Of a DNA stretch of 29,599 nucleotides, positions 15,605 to 23,733 are shown one piece after another. Every line of letters starts with the position of its first letter. Within the stretch, counting starts at the first letter, position 1. The translations under genes and the position numbers were made by a program. The notes beneath the pieces are model-generated. The model searched no databases. It saw nothing but the letters and a program-made list of their open reading frames with translations, and was not told the origin of the DNA. Location of the stretch: NCBI GenBank assembly GCA_029861485.1, contig JAOTZF010000001.1, forward strand, positions 1 through 29,599, read 5' to 3'. The stretch comes from Thermoleophilia bacterium. GTDB lineage: Bacteria > Actinomycetota > Thermoleophilia > Miltoncostaeales > Miltoncostaeaceae.

Positions 15605-16393
15605 TCATAGCACCAACCACACCGTGATGAGGTATCCCGGGATTACCGAGAAGAGCAAAGCGTCGAATCTGTCGAGCACGCCGCCGTGGCCGAGCAGAAG
15701 CGTGCCGGAGTCTTTGACATGCGCATCGCGCTTCAAACGCGATTCGAAGAGGTCTCCGAGGTATGCCGCGCCGCAGATGGCGGCTCCGAGCACGACGGAC
15801 TCCAGATGCCCGATCCAGTCCATGTAGAGGCCCGCGACCCAAACGGCCAGCACACCGACCACGAACCCGACGACGAAACCCTCCACGGTCTTGTGCGGCG
15901 AGATGTTGGGGGCGATGGGCCGCCGCCCCCACAGCTTGCCGCCGAAGTACGAGGCGGTATCGAACACCCACGTGCCGACGAGCACGTTGATCACCGCGGC
16001 GTCACCGACCTCGAGCCGCCGCAACAGCACCAAGACGGCGAGCGGCGCCCCGAGGTAGAGCACTCCGAGCGCGGTGACGCCCAGGCGCGAGACCAGGTGC
16101 TTACCACCGGGCACCAGCACGGCGGCGAGTGCCAGGCAGCCGAGGGTCGCGCCCAGCCCGAGCACCATCGCCCGCTCAGGCGGGGAAACCGTGCCCGCGA
16201 AAACGACGGTCGCCGCAACCCCGACGTAGCCCGCCCAGCGGAGCGGCCGGTATGGGTCTGCGACCCGGTAGAACTCGAACAGCCCGATCAGCGAGATGAT
16301 CAGCGCGAGGCCGATGAAGAGCGGCCCACCCAGGGCGACCGCGAGCAGGACGGCGATCACCCCCGGGATCGCGACGATGAGGCGCGTGGTCAT
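15605..16393 (-). CDS. cdsA: Phosphatidate cytidylyltransferase
   Basis: A 262-aa integral membrane enzyme making CDP-diacylglycerol from phosphatidate and CTP, the entry to phospholipid synthesis. The chain is mostly hydrophobic, with about seven or eight membrane segments. The C-terminal family signature is complete: 'SRLKRDAHVKDSGTLL' followed by 'GHGGVLDRFD', with the metal-binding aspartates. 'DTASYFGGKLWGRRP' and 'SPHKTVEG' earlier in the chain are also family landmarks. The ATG overlaps the uppS stop (ATGA), so the two are translationally coupled. Confidence 0.96.
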   Translation of the reverse strand: MTTRLIVAIPGVIAVLLAVALGGPLFIGLALIISLIGLFEFYRVADPYRPLRWAGYVGVAATVVFAGTVSPPERAMVLGLGATLGCLALAAVLVPGGKHLVSRLGVTALGVLYLGAPLAVLVLLRRLEVGDAAVINVLVGTWVFDTASYFGGKLWGRRPIAPNISPHKTVEGFVVGFVVGVLAVWVAGLYMDWIGHLESVVLGAAICGAAYLGDLFESRLKRDAHVKDSGTLLLGHGGVLDRFDALLFSVIPGYLITVWLVL

Positions 16394-17169
16394 CGCCCCC
16401 CGAACCGCCGCTCACGGCTCGCGTAGCTCGTGAGGGCCGCCTCGAAGTCCGACGTCGTGAATTGCGGCCAGAGGCGGTCCGAGAAGTACAGCTCCGAATA
16501 GGCCGACTGCCAGAGCAGGAAGTTCGACAGGCGGTGCTCGCCGCTTGTGCGGATGATCAACTCGGGGTCGCGCAGCTCGGGGTCATACATCAAGCGTCCG
16601 AACTCCTCCTCGCCGGCCTCGGCCCCGTATTCGGCCACGAAGCGACGGGCAGCCTCGACGATCTCACCACGGCCGCCGTAGTTCATCGCGACCACGAATC
16701 GCATACCGTCGTTGTCGGCCGTGAGCTCCTCCGCCCGGGCGATCTGGCGCTGCAGCTCGTCACTGAGCTCCTCGCGGCGGCCGATGAAGCGCATTCGGAC
16801 GTTCTCGGCGTGCAGCATGCCGAGCTCCCGGTGGATCAGCTCGACGAACATGTCCATCAACCCGACGACCTCGGCATCCGGCCGGGCCCAATTCTCGGTG
16901 GAGAAGGAGTAGACCGTCAGGTACCTCACCCCCCGATCGCTGGCATAGCGGACGATCTTCTTCAGGGCCTCGGCGCCGGCGCGATGCCCGGCGCCTATCG
17001 GCAGGCGCCTCTCGCGGGCCCACCGGCCATTTCCGTCCATGATGATGGCGACCGACTCCGGGAGCTCGGCCAGGGGCACGGTCGGCTCGGCCGCCGCGGG
17101 ACGCAGCAGCACACGCGCCCAGCGCGCACGGCGCCGAAGCGGTGCAAGCACCGCGCTCAAGCCTCGCAA
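16390..17169 (-). CDS. uppS: Isoprenyl (undecaprenyl-type) diphosphate synthase
   Basis: A 259-aa cis-prenyltransferase that builds the polyprenyl diphosphate carrier for cell-wall precursors from isoprenoid units. The catalytic block 'IIMDGNGRWA' places the Asp at residue 45. 'GHRAGAEALKKIV', 'YSFSTENWARP' and the C-terminal 'IIRTSGEHRLSNFLLWQSAYSELYF' complete the family pattern. The start is uncertain: TTG 17169 has no Shine-Dalgarno sequence, while GTG at 17151 has GAGG about 10 nt upstream. Both leave an Arg-rich leader of about 30 residues before the enzyme proper. It is 71 nt from frr and overlaps cdsA. Confidence 0.95.
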   Translation of the reverse strand: MRGLSAVLAPLRRRARWARVLLRPAAAEPTVPLAELPESVAIIMDGNGRWARERRLPIGAGHRAGAEALKKIVRYASDRGVRYLTVYSFSTENWARPDAEVVGLMDMFVELIHRELGMLHAENVRMRFIGRREELSDELQRQIARAEELTADNDGMRFVVAMNYGGRGEIVEAARRFVAEYGAEAGEEEFGRLMYDPELRDPELIIRTSGEHRLSNFLLWQSAYSELYFSDRLWPQFTTSDFEAALTSYASRERRFGGR

Positions 17170-17240
17170 CGTGCAGAGCGTCGAGATCGCACCGGGGAAA
17201 CCTAGCGACCGGCGTGCGGCTGGGCGCGGCCGACGGCCCG

Positions 17241-17795
17241 TCAGATCTCGAGGATCTCGCTCTCTTTGCCCGCGAGCATCTCGTCGATCTGCCCGACGTA
17301 ATCGTCGGTGAGCTTCTGCACCTCGCCCTGCCCACGGCCGAGCTCGTTCTTCGAGAGCTCGCCCCCTTTCTCGGCACGCTTCATCTCGTTGTTGGCGTCG
17401 CGGCGAACATTGCGAACGGCGATGCGCCCCTCCTCCGCGATCTTGCCGGCGACCTTCACGAGATCCTTGCGGCGCTCCTCGCTGAGCTCGGGAATCGGAA
17501 GCCGGATCAGCTGACCGTCGTTGGCCGGGGTCAGCCCGACATCCGACTCTTGGATCGCTTTCTCGATGGCGGTGATCAAGGATGGGTCATACGGCTGCAC
17601 CGTGAGCATCCGCGGCTCGGGTACGTTGAGCTGCGCCACCTGGTTGAGGGGAGTCTCCGCGCCGTATGCGTCCACGGTGATCCGGTCGAGCAAGGCGGTC
17701 GAGGCCCGCCCCGTGCGGACGGTGCCGAACTCGTCGCTCACGCTCTTGACCGCGCCTTCCATGCGTCTCTTCGCGTCTTCGATGCGCTCTTTCAC
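17241..17795 (-). CDS. frr: Ribosome recycling factor
   Basis: A 184-aa protein, the usual RRF length. With EF-G it splits post-termination ribosomes. The N-terminal helix, 'VRTGRAST' with 'LDRITVDAYG', the 'TPLNQVAQLNVPEPRML' stretch of domain II, and 'KVAGKIAEEGRIAVRNVRRDANNEMKR' near residue 130 are characteristic. The GTG start at 17795 lies 2 nt after the pyrH stop, and its ribosome-binding site AAGGAG is embedded in the last codons of pyrH, so expression is tied to pyrH. Confidence 0.97.
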   Translation of the reverse strand: MKERIEDAKRRMEGAVKSVSDEFGTVRTGRASTALLDRITVDAYGAETPLNQVAQLNVPEPRMLTVQPYDPSLITAIEKAIQESDVGLTPANDGQLIRLPIPELSEERRKDLVKVAGKIAEEGRIAVRNVRRDANNEMKRAEKGGELSKNELGRGQGEVQKLTDDYVGQIDEMLAGKESEILEI

Positions 17796-17797
17796 GC

Positions 17798-18550
17798 CTA
17801 CTCCTTGCTGGTGGCGGAGACGATGGTCCCCACCCGTTGGCCATCCAGAATGCGCTGGATGTTGTTCGGGTCATCGAGGTTGAACACCATGATCGGCAGG
17901 TCGTTGTCCATGCAGAGCGACAGCGCCGTGGTGTCCATGACCTTGAGGCCGCGCTCGATGGCCTCGCGGTGGCTCAGCCGAGGAATGAGGCTGGCGTCGG
18001 AGTTCACGCGTGGATCGTCATCCAGCACCCCCTCCACCCCGTTCTTTGCCATCAGGATGCACTGGGCGCCAATCTCCAGGGCCCGCAGCGCCGCGGTCGT
18101 GTCGGTCGTGAAGAACGGGTTGCCGGTGCCCGCCGCGAAGATGACGACCCGCCCCTTCTCGAGGTGCCGCATGGCGCGACGCCGGATATAGGGCTCAGCC
18201 ACCTCCTGCATGGCGATTGCCGACTGGACGCGGGTCGCGAGTCCTTCCTTCTCCAACTGGTCCTGGAGGGCCAGAGCATTGAGCACCGTCGCGATCATGC
18301 CCATGTAGTCGGCCGTGGCCCGATCCATGCCCGACGCCGTGCCGGAGACCCCACGAAAGATGTTGCCGGCCCCGACCACGATCGCGACCTCGACTCCCCT
18401 CGCCGCCGCGCTCGACACGGCGCTCGCGATACGCGCGATGCGCTGCGGGTCGATCCCGTATCCGTCGTCTCCGGCGAGCGCCTCGCCGGAGAGCTTGAGG
18501 ACGACCCTGCGGTAGGGGGCCCTCTCGGAATCTCCCGTGTCAGCCGCCAA
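17798..18550 (-). CDS. pyrH: UMP kinase
   Basis: A 250-aa hexameric amino-acid-kinase-fold enzyme phosphorylating UMP to UDP. The phosphate loop is 'VVLKLSGEALAG', and 'VVGAGNIFRG', 'DYMGMIATVLNALALQ', 'GTGNPFFTTDTTAALRA' and 'DNDLPIMVFN' are all conserved blocks. No ATG or GTG lies near the expected N-terminus. The best candidate is TTG at 18550, just inside the end of tsf (overlapping its stop by 11 nt) and giving a 15-residue leader. There is no strong ribosome-binding site, so initiation probably depends on coupling to tsf translation. A longer in-frame extension to 18745 is Arg/Ser-rich readthrough of tsf. Confidence 0.95.
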   Translation of the reverse strand: MAADTGDSERAPYRRVVLKLSGEALAGDDGYGIDPQRIARIASAVSSAAARGVEVAIVVGAGNIFRGVSGTASGMDRATADYMGMIATVLNALALQDQLEKEGLATRVQSAIAMQEVAEPYIRRRAMRHLEKGRVVIFAAGTGNPFFTTDTTAALRALEIGAQCILMAKNGVEGVLDDDPRVNSDASLIPRLSHREAIERGLKVMDTTALSLCMDNDLPIMVFNLDDPNNIQRILDGQRVGTIVSATSKE

Positions 18551-19142
18551 GCTCGAACCGCACGAAGCGTCGGATGGTGACGTTCTCGCCGAGCTTGCCG
18601 GAGAGCGCCGCGCGCAGCTCCTCGATCGTTCGTGGCTTCTTCGCGTCGAGGTCCTTGACGAACGGCTGCTCGAGCAGCGTGATCTCAGAGAGCGCCTTCT
18701 TGAGCTTGCCCTCCACGGCCTTCTCGCGCGCCTGGTCGGGCACATCGGTCATCTGCTCGATGAAGATCGCCTTCTCGCGGTCCACGAACTCGTCGGGGAC
18801 ATCGTCGACCGCGACGTACTCCGGCCTCGAGGCGGCGATGTGGAGCGCGACGTCATGGACGAATGCCTGGAACTCCTCGTTGCGGGCCACGAAGTCGGTC
18901 TCGCAATTGACCTCGAGCAGCACGCCCACCCGGCCGCCCTGATGGATGTAGCTGTCCACGATGCCCTCGTTGGCGTCCCGGCCGGCACGCTTCGCCGCGT
19001 CTGCGAGCCCCTTCGTGCGCAGCAGGGTCGTCGCCCCCTCCATGTCGCCCCCCGACTCCTCGAGGGCGCGCTTGCAGTCCATCATTCCGGCGCCGGTCTT
19101 GCGCCGCAGCTCACTCACGTCTTGGGCCGAGATCTTGCTCAC
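18540..19142 (-). CDS. tsf: Elongation factor Ts
   Basis: A 200-aa guanine-nucleotide exchange factor for EF-Tu. The N-terminal UBA-like domain (about 1-55) has 'VSELRRKTGAGMMDCKRALEE'. The core has the signature 'EVNCETDFVARNEEF' near residues 77-91, which contacts EF-Tu. It is short compared with the 280-aa enterobacterial protein: like other compact forms, it has one core subdomain copy and a small C-terminal part. The GTG start at 19142 has an AAGG-type site upstream. It lies 47 nt from rpsB, the usual partner. Confidence 0.96.
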   Translation of the reverse strand: MSKISAQDVSELRRKTGAGMMDCKRALEESGGDMEGATTLLRTKGLADAAKRAGRDANEGIVDSYIHQGGRVGVLLEVNCETDFVARNEEFQAFVHDVALHIAASRPEYVAVDDVPDEFVDREKAIFIEQMTDVPDQAREKAVEGKLKKALSEITLLEQPFVKDLDAKKPRTIEELRAALSGKLGENVTIRRFVRFELGG

Positions 19143-19189
19143 GCGTCAATCACCTTGAGAATCGCGGTTGGGTCGGATGGAGAAACGGG

Positions 19190-20164
19190 CTACTGCGAGC
19201 TCTCGACGTCCGCCTGGGGCTCCGTGGCCTCGGGGGCAGAGACCTCGGGGGCAGGCGCCTCTGCCGCGGCCGCCTCTGCCGCCGCGGGCTCTACAGCAGC
19301 GGGCTCCGGCTGAGGCTCTGCCGCAGGCTCGGCGGGCGCTGTCTGCGCAGGGGGCCCCTGCTCGACCTCGGCCGGCGCAGGCGTCGCCTGCGGCGCGGGA
19401 TCCCCGGCGGGGGCCGCCGGCTCGGCGGGCGCCTCGGCCTGGGCAGGCTCGGGCTCGGCGACGGCCTCGCTCGCAACCTGCCCGCCCATTCGCCCTTCGA
19501 TCACGCCGTCGGCCAGAGCGCCCAGAACGAGATCGCACGAGCGAATGGCATCGTCGTTGCCGGGAATGATGTACGTGGCCTCGTCAGGGTCGCAGTTCGT
19601 GTCGACCAGGCCGATGATCGGAATGCCCAACCGGTTGCACTCGCGCACGGCGATGGCCTCGTTGTTGAGGTCGACGATCACGACCGCGTCCGGCAAGCGC
19701 TCCATCGCGGAGACACCGCCGAGGTTTGTCTCGAGCTTCTCGAGCTGGGCGACGGCCGAGAGCCGCTCTCGGGTGGGCAGTAGCTTGAGCTGATCGCCTT
19801 CTTTCTGGGTGCGCAGCTCGTGAAGCCGCTGCACGCGCTTGTTGACCGTGTCCCAGTTCGTGAGCAGGCCGCCCAGCCAGCGGTTCGCGACGCTCGGCAT
19901 ACCGCAGCGATCGGCGTCTCGCGCGATGGAGTCCTTGCATTGCTTCTTGGTGCCGACGAACAGCACGACACCGTCGCGTTCGGCGATGGCGCGCACGAAG
20001 GCCTGCGCCCGCTCCAGCAAGACCAGCGTTTGCTGGAGATCAATGATGTAGATGCCGCTGCGCTCGCCGAAGATGTATCGCTTCATCTTCGGGTTCCAAC
20101 GGCGCGTCTGGTGGCCGAAGTGGACTCCGGACTCCAGCAGCTGCTTCATCGTGACAGTGGCCAC
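19190..20164 (-). CDS. rpsB: 30S ribosomal protein S2 with long Ala/Pro/Glu tail
   Basis: A 324-aa S2. Residues 1 to about 235 are the normal S2 fold: 'MKQLLESGVHFGHQTRRWNPKMKRYIFGERSGIYIIDLQQT' at the start, 'VLFVGTKKQ', 'RWLGGLLTN' and 'GIPIIGLVDTNCDPD' later. The last 90 or so residues are a low-complexity Ala/Pro/Glu/Gln tail. The GTG start at 20164 has AAGGAG 6 nt upstream. A stem-loop lies in the leader, 42-73 nt before the start. The tail is acidic and probably disordered, and its role is unknown. Confidence 0.97.
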   Translation of the reverse strand: MATVTMKQLLESGVHFGHQTRRWNPKMKRYIFGERSGIYIIDLQQTLVLLERAQAFVRAIAERDGVVLFVGTKKQCKDSIARDADRCGMPSVANRWLGGLLTNWDTVNKRVQRLHELRTQKEGDQLKLLPTRERLSAVAQLEKLETNLGGVSAMERLPDAVVIVDLNNEAIAVRECNRLGIPIIGLVDTNCDPDEATYIIPGNDDAIRSCDLVLGALADGVIEGRMGGQVASEAVAEPEPAQAEAPAEPAAPAGDPAPQATPAPAEVEQGPPAQTAPAEPAAEPQPEPAAVEPAAAEAAAAEAPAPEVSAPEATEPQADVESSQ

Positions 20165-20205
20165 GTGCTGCTCCTTGGTGGTTGGAATGCTTCGCCGCCG
20201 CGCCG

Positions 20206-20237
20206 CCGGTGGAACCCCCGTGGGGCACCGCCACCGG
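20206..20237 (-). promoter_or_regulatory. Stem-loop in the rpsB leader
   Basis: CCGGTGG (20206-20212) pairs perfectly with CCACCGG (20231-20237). The loop contains complementary C and G runs that can extend the structure. It lies between the rluD stop (20278) and the rpsB ribosome-binding site on the same strand. It could end the rluD transcript or be an S2-responsive leader. No U-tract follows, and I see no proof of either. Confidence 0.4.
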
Positions 20238-20277
20238 ACATCGATACGCGTCGGGTCGTCTTCAGGTCGGAGGAATC

Positions 20278-21219
20278 CTAGCGGTCGGGAGACCGCGGCA
20301 GGTCGTGCGCGGGGTCGATGCGATCAAGGGCGTCAGACAGGTCCGAATGCAGGGCGCTGCGAAACTCGACGAGCTCTCCGCTCTCCGGGTGGGGAAAGCC
20401 GAGGTACCAGGCGTGCAGGAACTGGCGCGAGAGCCCGAGATCGGGCTGGCGTTTCCCGTAGACCTGGTCGCCCACCACCGGGTTCCCCTCCGATTCCAGG
20501 TGCACCCGGATCTGGTGGGTGCGCCCGGTCTCCAGGCGGGCCTCGACGTAGCTGAAGCGGCCCGGCTGCCCGATGCGGCGCAGGTGTGTCACGGCGTCGC
20601 GCCCCTCTGACGCCATGACGCTCATCCGGGTGCGATTGCGGGCATCCCGGCCGATCGGCCGCTCGATGGTCAGTGCCGGTGGCATGCGGCCGTGAACGAG
20701 CGCCGCGTAGCGCCGCTCGATCTCGCGGTCGCGCAGGAGTCGCTGCAGGCGGCGATGCGCTCGGGGCGTGCGGGCGACGACCAACAGGCCCGAGGTATTC
20801 CTGTCGAGCCGGTGCACGATCCCCGGGCGCAGGGGGTCGTGACCGCCCGCGATGGCTCGCGCCAGCAGCCCGTGTACGAGCGTGCCGCTCTCGTGACCCT
20901 TGCTGGGGTGGGTCACGACCCCTGCCGGCTTGTCCACGACCAGCAGCGACTCGTCCTCGTAGAGGACCTCGTGGGGGACATCCTCGGGGCTCAGCTTTGC
21001 CTCAGGCGCGGCTTCGACGGGTCGAACGCTCACGCGCTCCCCGGGCACGAGCTGATGCCGCTTGACTCGCGGCTGTCCATCCACCAGCACGCGCCCCCGG
21101 TCGATCAGCCGCTGGGCCTCGGCGCGACTTCCTACCGGCTCCAGCGCCCCCACAACCACGTCGAGCCGCCGACCCGCCTGCTCAGGGCCGACGACGATCT
21201 CGAGCGTGGGCCCGGTCAT
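20278..21219 (-). CDS. rluD: RluD-family 23S rRNA pseudouridine synthase
   Basis: A 313-aa RluA/RluD-type pseudouridine synthase. An N-terminal S4 RNA-binding domain (about 15-75, '…GSRAEAQRLIDRGRVLVDG…') is followed by the catalytic domain with 'GIVHRLDRNTSGLLVVART', where the Asp of HRLD is the nucleophile, and a later 'LETGRTHQIRVHL' block. It most likely modifies helix 69 of 23S rRNA, but specificity within the family cannot be told from sequence. I chose the ATG at 21219, which overlaps the lspA stop (ATGA); a longer in-frame start at 21270 lies inside lspA. The lspA-rluD pair is common in bacteria. Confidence 0.94.
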   Translation of the reverse strand: MTGPTLEIVVGPEQAGRRLDVVVGALEPVGSRAEAQRLIDRGRVLVDGQPRVKRHQLVPGERVSVRPVEAAPEAKLSPEDVPHEVLYEDESLLVVDKPAGVVTHPSKGHESGTLVHGLLARAIAGGHDPLRPGIVHRLDRNTSGLLVVARTPRAHRRLQRLLRDREIERRYAALVHGRMPPALTIERPIGRDARNRTRMSVMASEGRDAVTHLRRIGQPGRFSYVEARLETGRTHQIRVHLESEGNPVVGDQVYGKRQPDLGLSRQFLHAWYLGFPHPESGELVEFRSALHSDLSDALDRIDPAHDLPRSPDR

Positions 21220-21743
21220 CCCTCGCCGTCGAAGAACGTGAGCCCCAGGACGATCAGCGCCACTCCGCACACGATCCCGACGTCGGCCGCGTTGAACGCC
21301 GGCCAGGCCACGGGATCGAGGAAGTCCGTCACCCCCCCGCGGGCGACGCGGTCGATCAGGTTCCCGAGACTCCCGCCGATCAGCATCCCGCCGCCGATCG
21401 CCACCGCAAGGCTGCGCCGCGCGGTGCGGGCGACCGCGATACCGATCGCGATGAGCGCCACGACGGTGAGCGCCGCCACGAGCTCGGGGCGCCCCGGGAA
21501 CAGACCGAAGGCGATGCCTTCGTTCCGAACCCGCGTGAGACCGAACCCCGGGACGAGGCCGATGTAGTCGCCCGACTCGATCGTCGACCGCGCCAGGATC
21601 TTGCTGGCCTGATCGAGCACGACCACGACACCGGCGATGACCAGAAGCAGCGTCGCCCGCATTCGCGCCGAGTAATGGAGGCGCCGCCGCCCTGCCGCGA
21701 GAGCTACATCGCCGGGGCGGGGAGCCTCGCTCGCGGCGCTCAT
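21216..21743 (-). CDS. lspA: Lipoprotein signal peptidase (signal peptidase II)
   Basis: A 175-aa membrane aspartyl protease that removes lipoprotein signal peptides. Four membrane segments are visible (about 28-46, 85-103, 112-128 and 150-170). The catalytic aspartates lie in 'GGSLGNLIDRV' and 'FNAADVGI', and 'NEGIAFGLF' is the conserved first-loop motif. The N-terminal 27 residues before 'MRATLLLVIAG' are hydrophilic; the start at 21743 is favoured because its ATG overlaps the previous stop (ATGA), but the Met at residue 28 is possible. Confidence 0.95.
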   Translation of the reverse strand: MSAASEAPRPGDVALAAGRRRLHYSARMRATLLLVIAGVVVVLDQASKILARSTIESGDYIGLVPGFGLTRVRNEGIAFGLFPGRPELVAALTVVALIAIGIAVARTARRSLAVAIGGGMLIGGSLGNLIDRVARGGVTDFLDPVAWPAFNAADVGIVCGVALIVLGLTFFDGEG

Positions 21744-22012
21744 GAGACTGCGGCTTCCCCGGCAGCCTTCAGCCGGCCGGCCAATGTGGAGGGATCGCCA
21801 TCGATCTCGACTAACTTACGCGCCCCGCCGGAGCCGCGGCGAATCCTGGCCTTGCGGGGACGTACTCCGGCAAGCTCCGCCAGGTAGGCGCACAGAGCAG
21901 CGTTCGACTGCCCTTTGTGTGGAGCCGCCGCGATTTGGACCCTCAACAGACCATTCTGCTCGCCCACGATTCGCGTCGTCCTGCTACGCGGGACGGCCTT
22001 GACCGCGACCAT
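21740..22012 (-). CDS. DUF167 (YggU-like) protein
   Basis: A 90-aa protein of the DUF167/YggU family: 'AVKAVPRSRTTRIVGE', then 'LRVQIAAAPHKGQSNAALCAYLAELAGV', then '…GARKLVEIDG'. The function of the family is unknown. The start is unclear. ATG 22012 is the first standard codon in the conserved region but lacks a good ribosome-binding site and leaves little of the first strand. A CTG at 22057 overlaps the yggT stop and would add 15 residues matching the family N-terminus. The stop overlaps lspA by 4 nt. Confidence 0.85.
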   Translation of the reverse strand: MVAVKAVPRSRTTRIVGEQNGLLRVQIAAAPHKGQSNAALCAYLAELAGVRPRKARIRRGSGGARKLVEIDGDPSTLAGRLKAAGEAAVS

Positions 22013-22053
22013 GACGCCGCCGTCGCGGAGCGAAAGCCAGTCCGGGAGAGCGA

Positions 22054-22323
22054 TCAGCCGCCGAGGATGTTCGAGAACACGCTGCGGAGGATGAACAGGA
22101 CGAAGATCGCGGCGATCGGCGAGATGTCGAACATGCCGATCGGAGGAATGAAGCGCCTGAACAAGCTCAGGTACCACTCGGTGCTCTGAATGATGAAGTC
22201 ATAGACCGACCGCAGCGCCCCGCCCTGGGGCACGGACGGGAACCACGAGAGCAGGATGCGCACGAAGATGAGGACGATGAAGACGAGGAACAGCGCATCG
22301 ACGTATGAGGCAATGGTGTCCAT
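22054..22323 (-). CDS. YggT family membrane protein
   Basis: An 89-aa protein with two hydrophobic helices (about 8-26 and 62-84) and the family motif 'FVRILLSWFP' followed by an amphipathic stretch '…EWYLSLFRRFIPPIGMFDISPI…'. YggT/YlmG proteins sit beside sepF in Gram-positive and cyanobacterial genomes and are linked to division or envelope homeostasis; their biochemical role is unclear. GGGAG lies 4 nt before the ATG. It comes 38 nt after proC. Confidence 0.92.
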   Translation of the reverse strand: MDTIASYVDALFLVFIVLIFVRILLSWFPSVPQGGALRSVYDFIIQSTEWYLSLFRRFIPPIGMFDISPIAAIFVLFILRSVFSNILGG

Positions 22324-22361
22324 CTAGCTCCCTGATGCGGTCCCCGCCAGCGCGGCCGAGA

Positions 22362-23162
22362 CTACAGTTCCTCCGCGCGAGCGGCAGCTGCTCTTACGGC
22401 GTCAGCCATGTGAGCCCGGACCGCTCCGCGCTCGAGGACGGTGAGGCCGGCGAGTGTGGTGCCGGCCGGCGACGATACGCGCTGCCGCAACTCCGCCGGG
22501 TCCTTGCCGCCGCCGAGCAAGGCGGCCGTGCCCGCAAGAACCGCGGGGACCATTTGGCGAGCTTGGGCGCGCGGCAGTCCGGCGGACACGGCACCCTCCT
22601 CGAGGGCTTCGGCGATCAAGGCGACGAAGCCCGGGCCGCTACCCACCAAGGCCGTCGCGACCGAGAATGCGCCCTCCGGCAGGGCCACAGAGGTACCGAG
22701 GGCGTCGAGGGCGTCGAGCAGCTCGGCCTCGCGCCCGTCGGGGAGGGCGCGAGTGGCGACGGCGATCAGTCCGGCCGCGTGCCGTACCGCGAGGTTCGGC
22801 ATGGTTCGCGCGAGAGGCGTATCCGGCAGGGCCTCTGTGAGACGGTCGAGCGTCCATCCGGCCATCACCGACAGCACCACACTTCGTTCGCTCAACTGCG
22901 GCCGCAGCGCCTGGAGAGCGGCCTGACCGTCGGCGGGCTTGACGGCGACGCACACCAGATCGGCGGCCGCCACGTCGTGGAGCGACCCCGTGGCGAGCCC
23001 GTCCCTCTCCTGCGCCGCGCGAGCAACCGCGGCCACCGCGTCGTACACCGCAACCGGACGACCCGTGCGCGCCAGGCCGACCCCCATGGCAGACCCCATA
23101 GCGCCGGCGCCGACGATGCCGACCGTGCGCGGCCACGCGGCCGCCTTCGATGCGGGGCTCAC
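22362..23162 (-). CDS. proC: Pyrroline-5-carboxylate reductase
   Basis: A 266-aa enzyme catalysing the last step of proline synthesis, NAD(P)H reduction of pyrroline-5-carboxylate. The N-terminal Rossmann loop is 'VGIVGAGAMGSAMGVGL' (about 14-30). 'VAVKPAD' and 'ARTMPNLAVRHAAGLIAV' follow, and the C-terminal dimerisation/active-site block 'RQRVSSPAGTTLAGLTVLE' is intact. The GTG start at 23162 is 7 nt after sepF. The association of proC with sepF/yggT is widespread. Confidence 0.95.
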   Translation of the reverse strand: MSPASKAAAWPRTVGIVGAGAMGSAMGVGLARTGRPVAVYDAVAAVARAAQERDGLATGSLHDVAAADLVCVAVKPADGQAALQALRPQLSERSVVLSVMAGWTLDRLTEALPDTPLARTMPNLAVRHAAGLIAVATRALPDGREAELLDALDALGTSVALPEGAFSVATALVGSGPGFVALIAEALEEGAVSAGLPRAQARQMVPAVLAGTAALLGGGKDPAELRQRVSSPAGTTLAGLTVLERGAVRAHMADAVRAAAARAEEL

Positions 23163-23169
23163 GGGCGGC

Positions 23170-23733
23170 TCAATACTGGTTGAAGAAGCCCTTCTCGAGG
23201 AGCCGCGCCCGCTCCTCTGCGGAGACCTCGACGTTCTCTGGGGTCAGCAAGAAGACCTTGTCGGCGATCCGCTGCATGCCCCCGTCGAGGGCGTAAGTGA
23301 GCCCGCTCGCGAAATCGATCAGCCGCTTGGCGAGGTCGACCTCTGAGCCCTGCAGGTTCACGATCACCGGAACGGAGTTCTTGAACCGGTCGGCGATTTG
23401 CTGCGCGTCGTTGAAGTTCTTCGGCACCACCAGATGCACCTCGGACCGCGAGGGCGGCGCGACAGCCCGCACCGGCGCGCGACGGCGCTCGCGTTCCTCC
23501 TCGGCGAAGATATCGTCGAACTCCTCGTCGCGGCGACGCGGTCCGAGGCGCCTGACGTTCGGGCGCTCCCGGTATGAGCGCTCGAGGTCCTCCTGGGGGC
23601 CGCCGCCGCGCGACCCGCGCGGCGGCGGCTCGTCCTCGTAGTCCTCATAGTCCTCGTACTCGTCAGCGGGATCTGCCATCCCGAAGTACACGAGCGTTCG
23701 CTGCCAGATGTTGCCCACTCCCATCGTGCTCAC
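23170..23733 (-). CDS. sepF: Cell division protein SepF
   Basis: A 187-aa SepF, a membrane-associated FtsZ-binding protein that anchors and organises the division ring. The N-terminal segment (1-20) can form the amphipathic membrane helix. An acidic, tyrosine-rich stretch (about 22-36) and a charged linker follow. The C-terminal SepF domain (about 95-180) contains 'VHLVVPKNFNDAQQIADRF', 'VIVNLQG' and 'RLIDFASGLTYALDG'. The GTG at 23733 overlaps the yggS stop (GTGA); a Met at residue 4 is an alternative. No ftsZ is present in this window. Confidence 0.96.
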   Translation of the reverse strand: MSTMGVGNIWQRTLVYFGMADPADEYEDYEDYEDEPPPRGSRGGGPQEDLERSYRERPNVRRLGPRRRDEEFDDIFAEEERERRRAPVRAVAPPSRSEVHLVVPKNFNDAQQIADRFKNSVPVIVNLQGSEVDLAKRLIDFASGLTYALDGGMQRIADKVFLLTPENVEVSAEERARLLEKGFFNQY

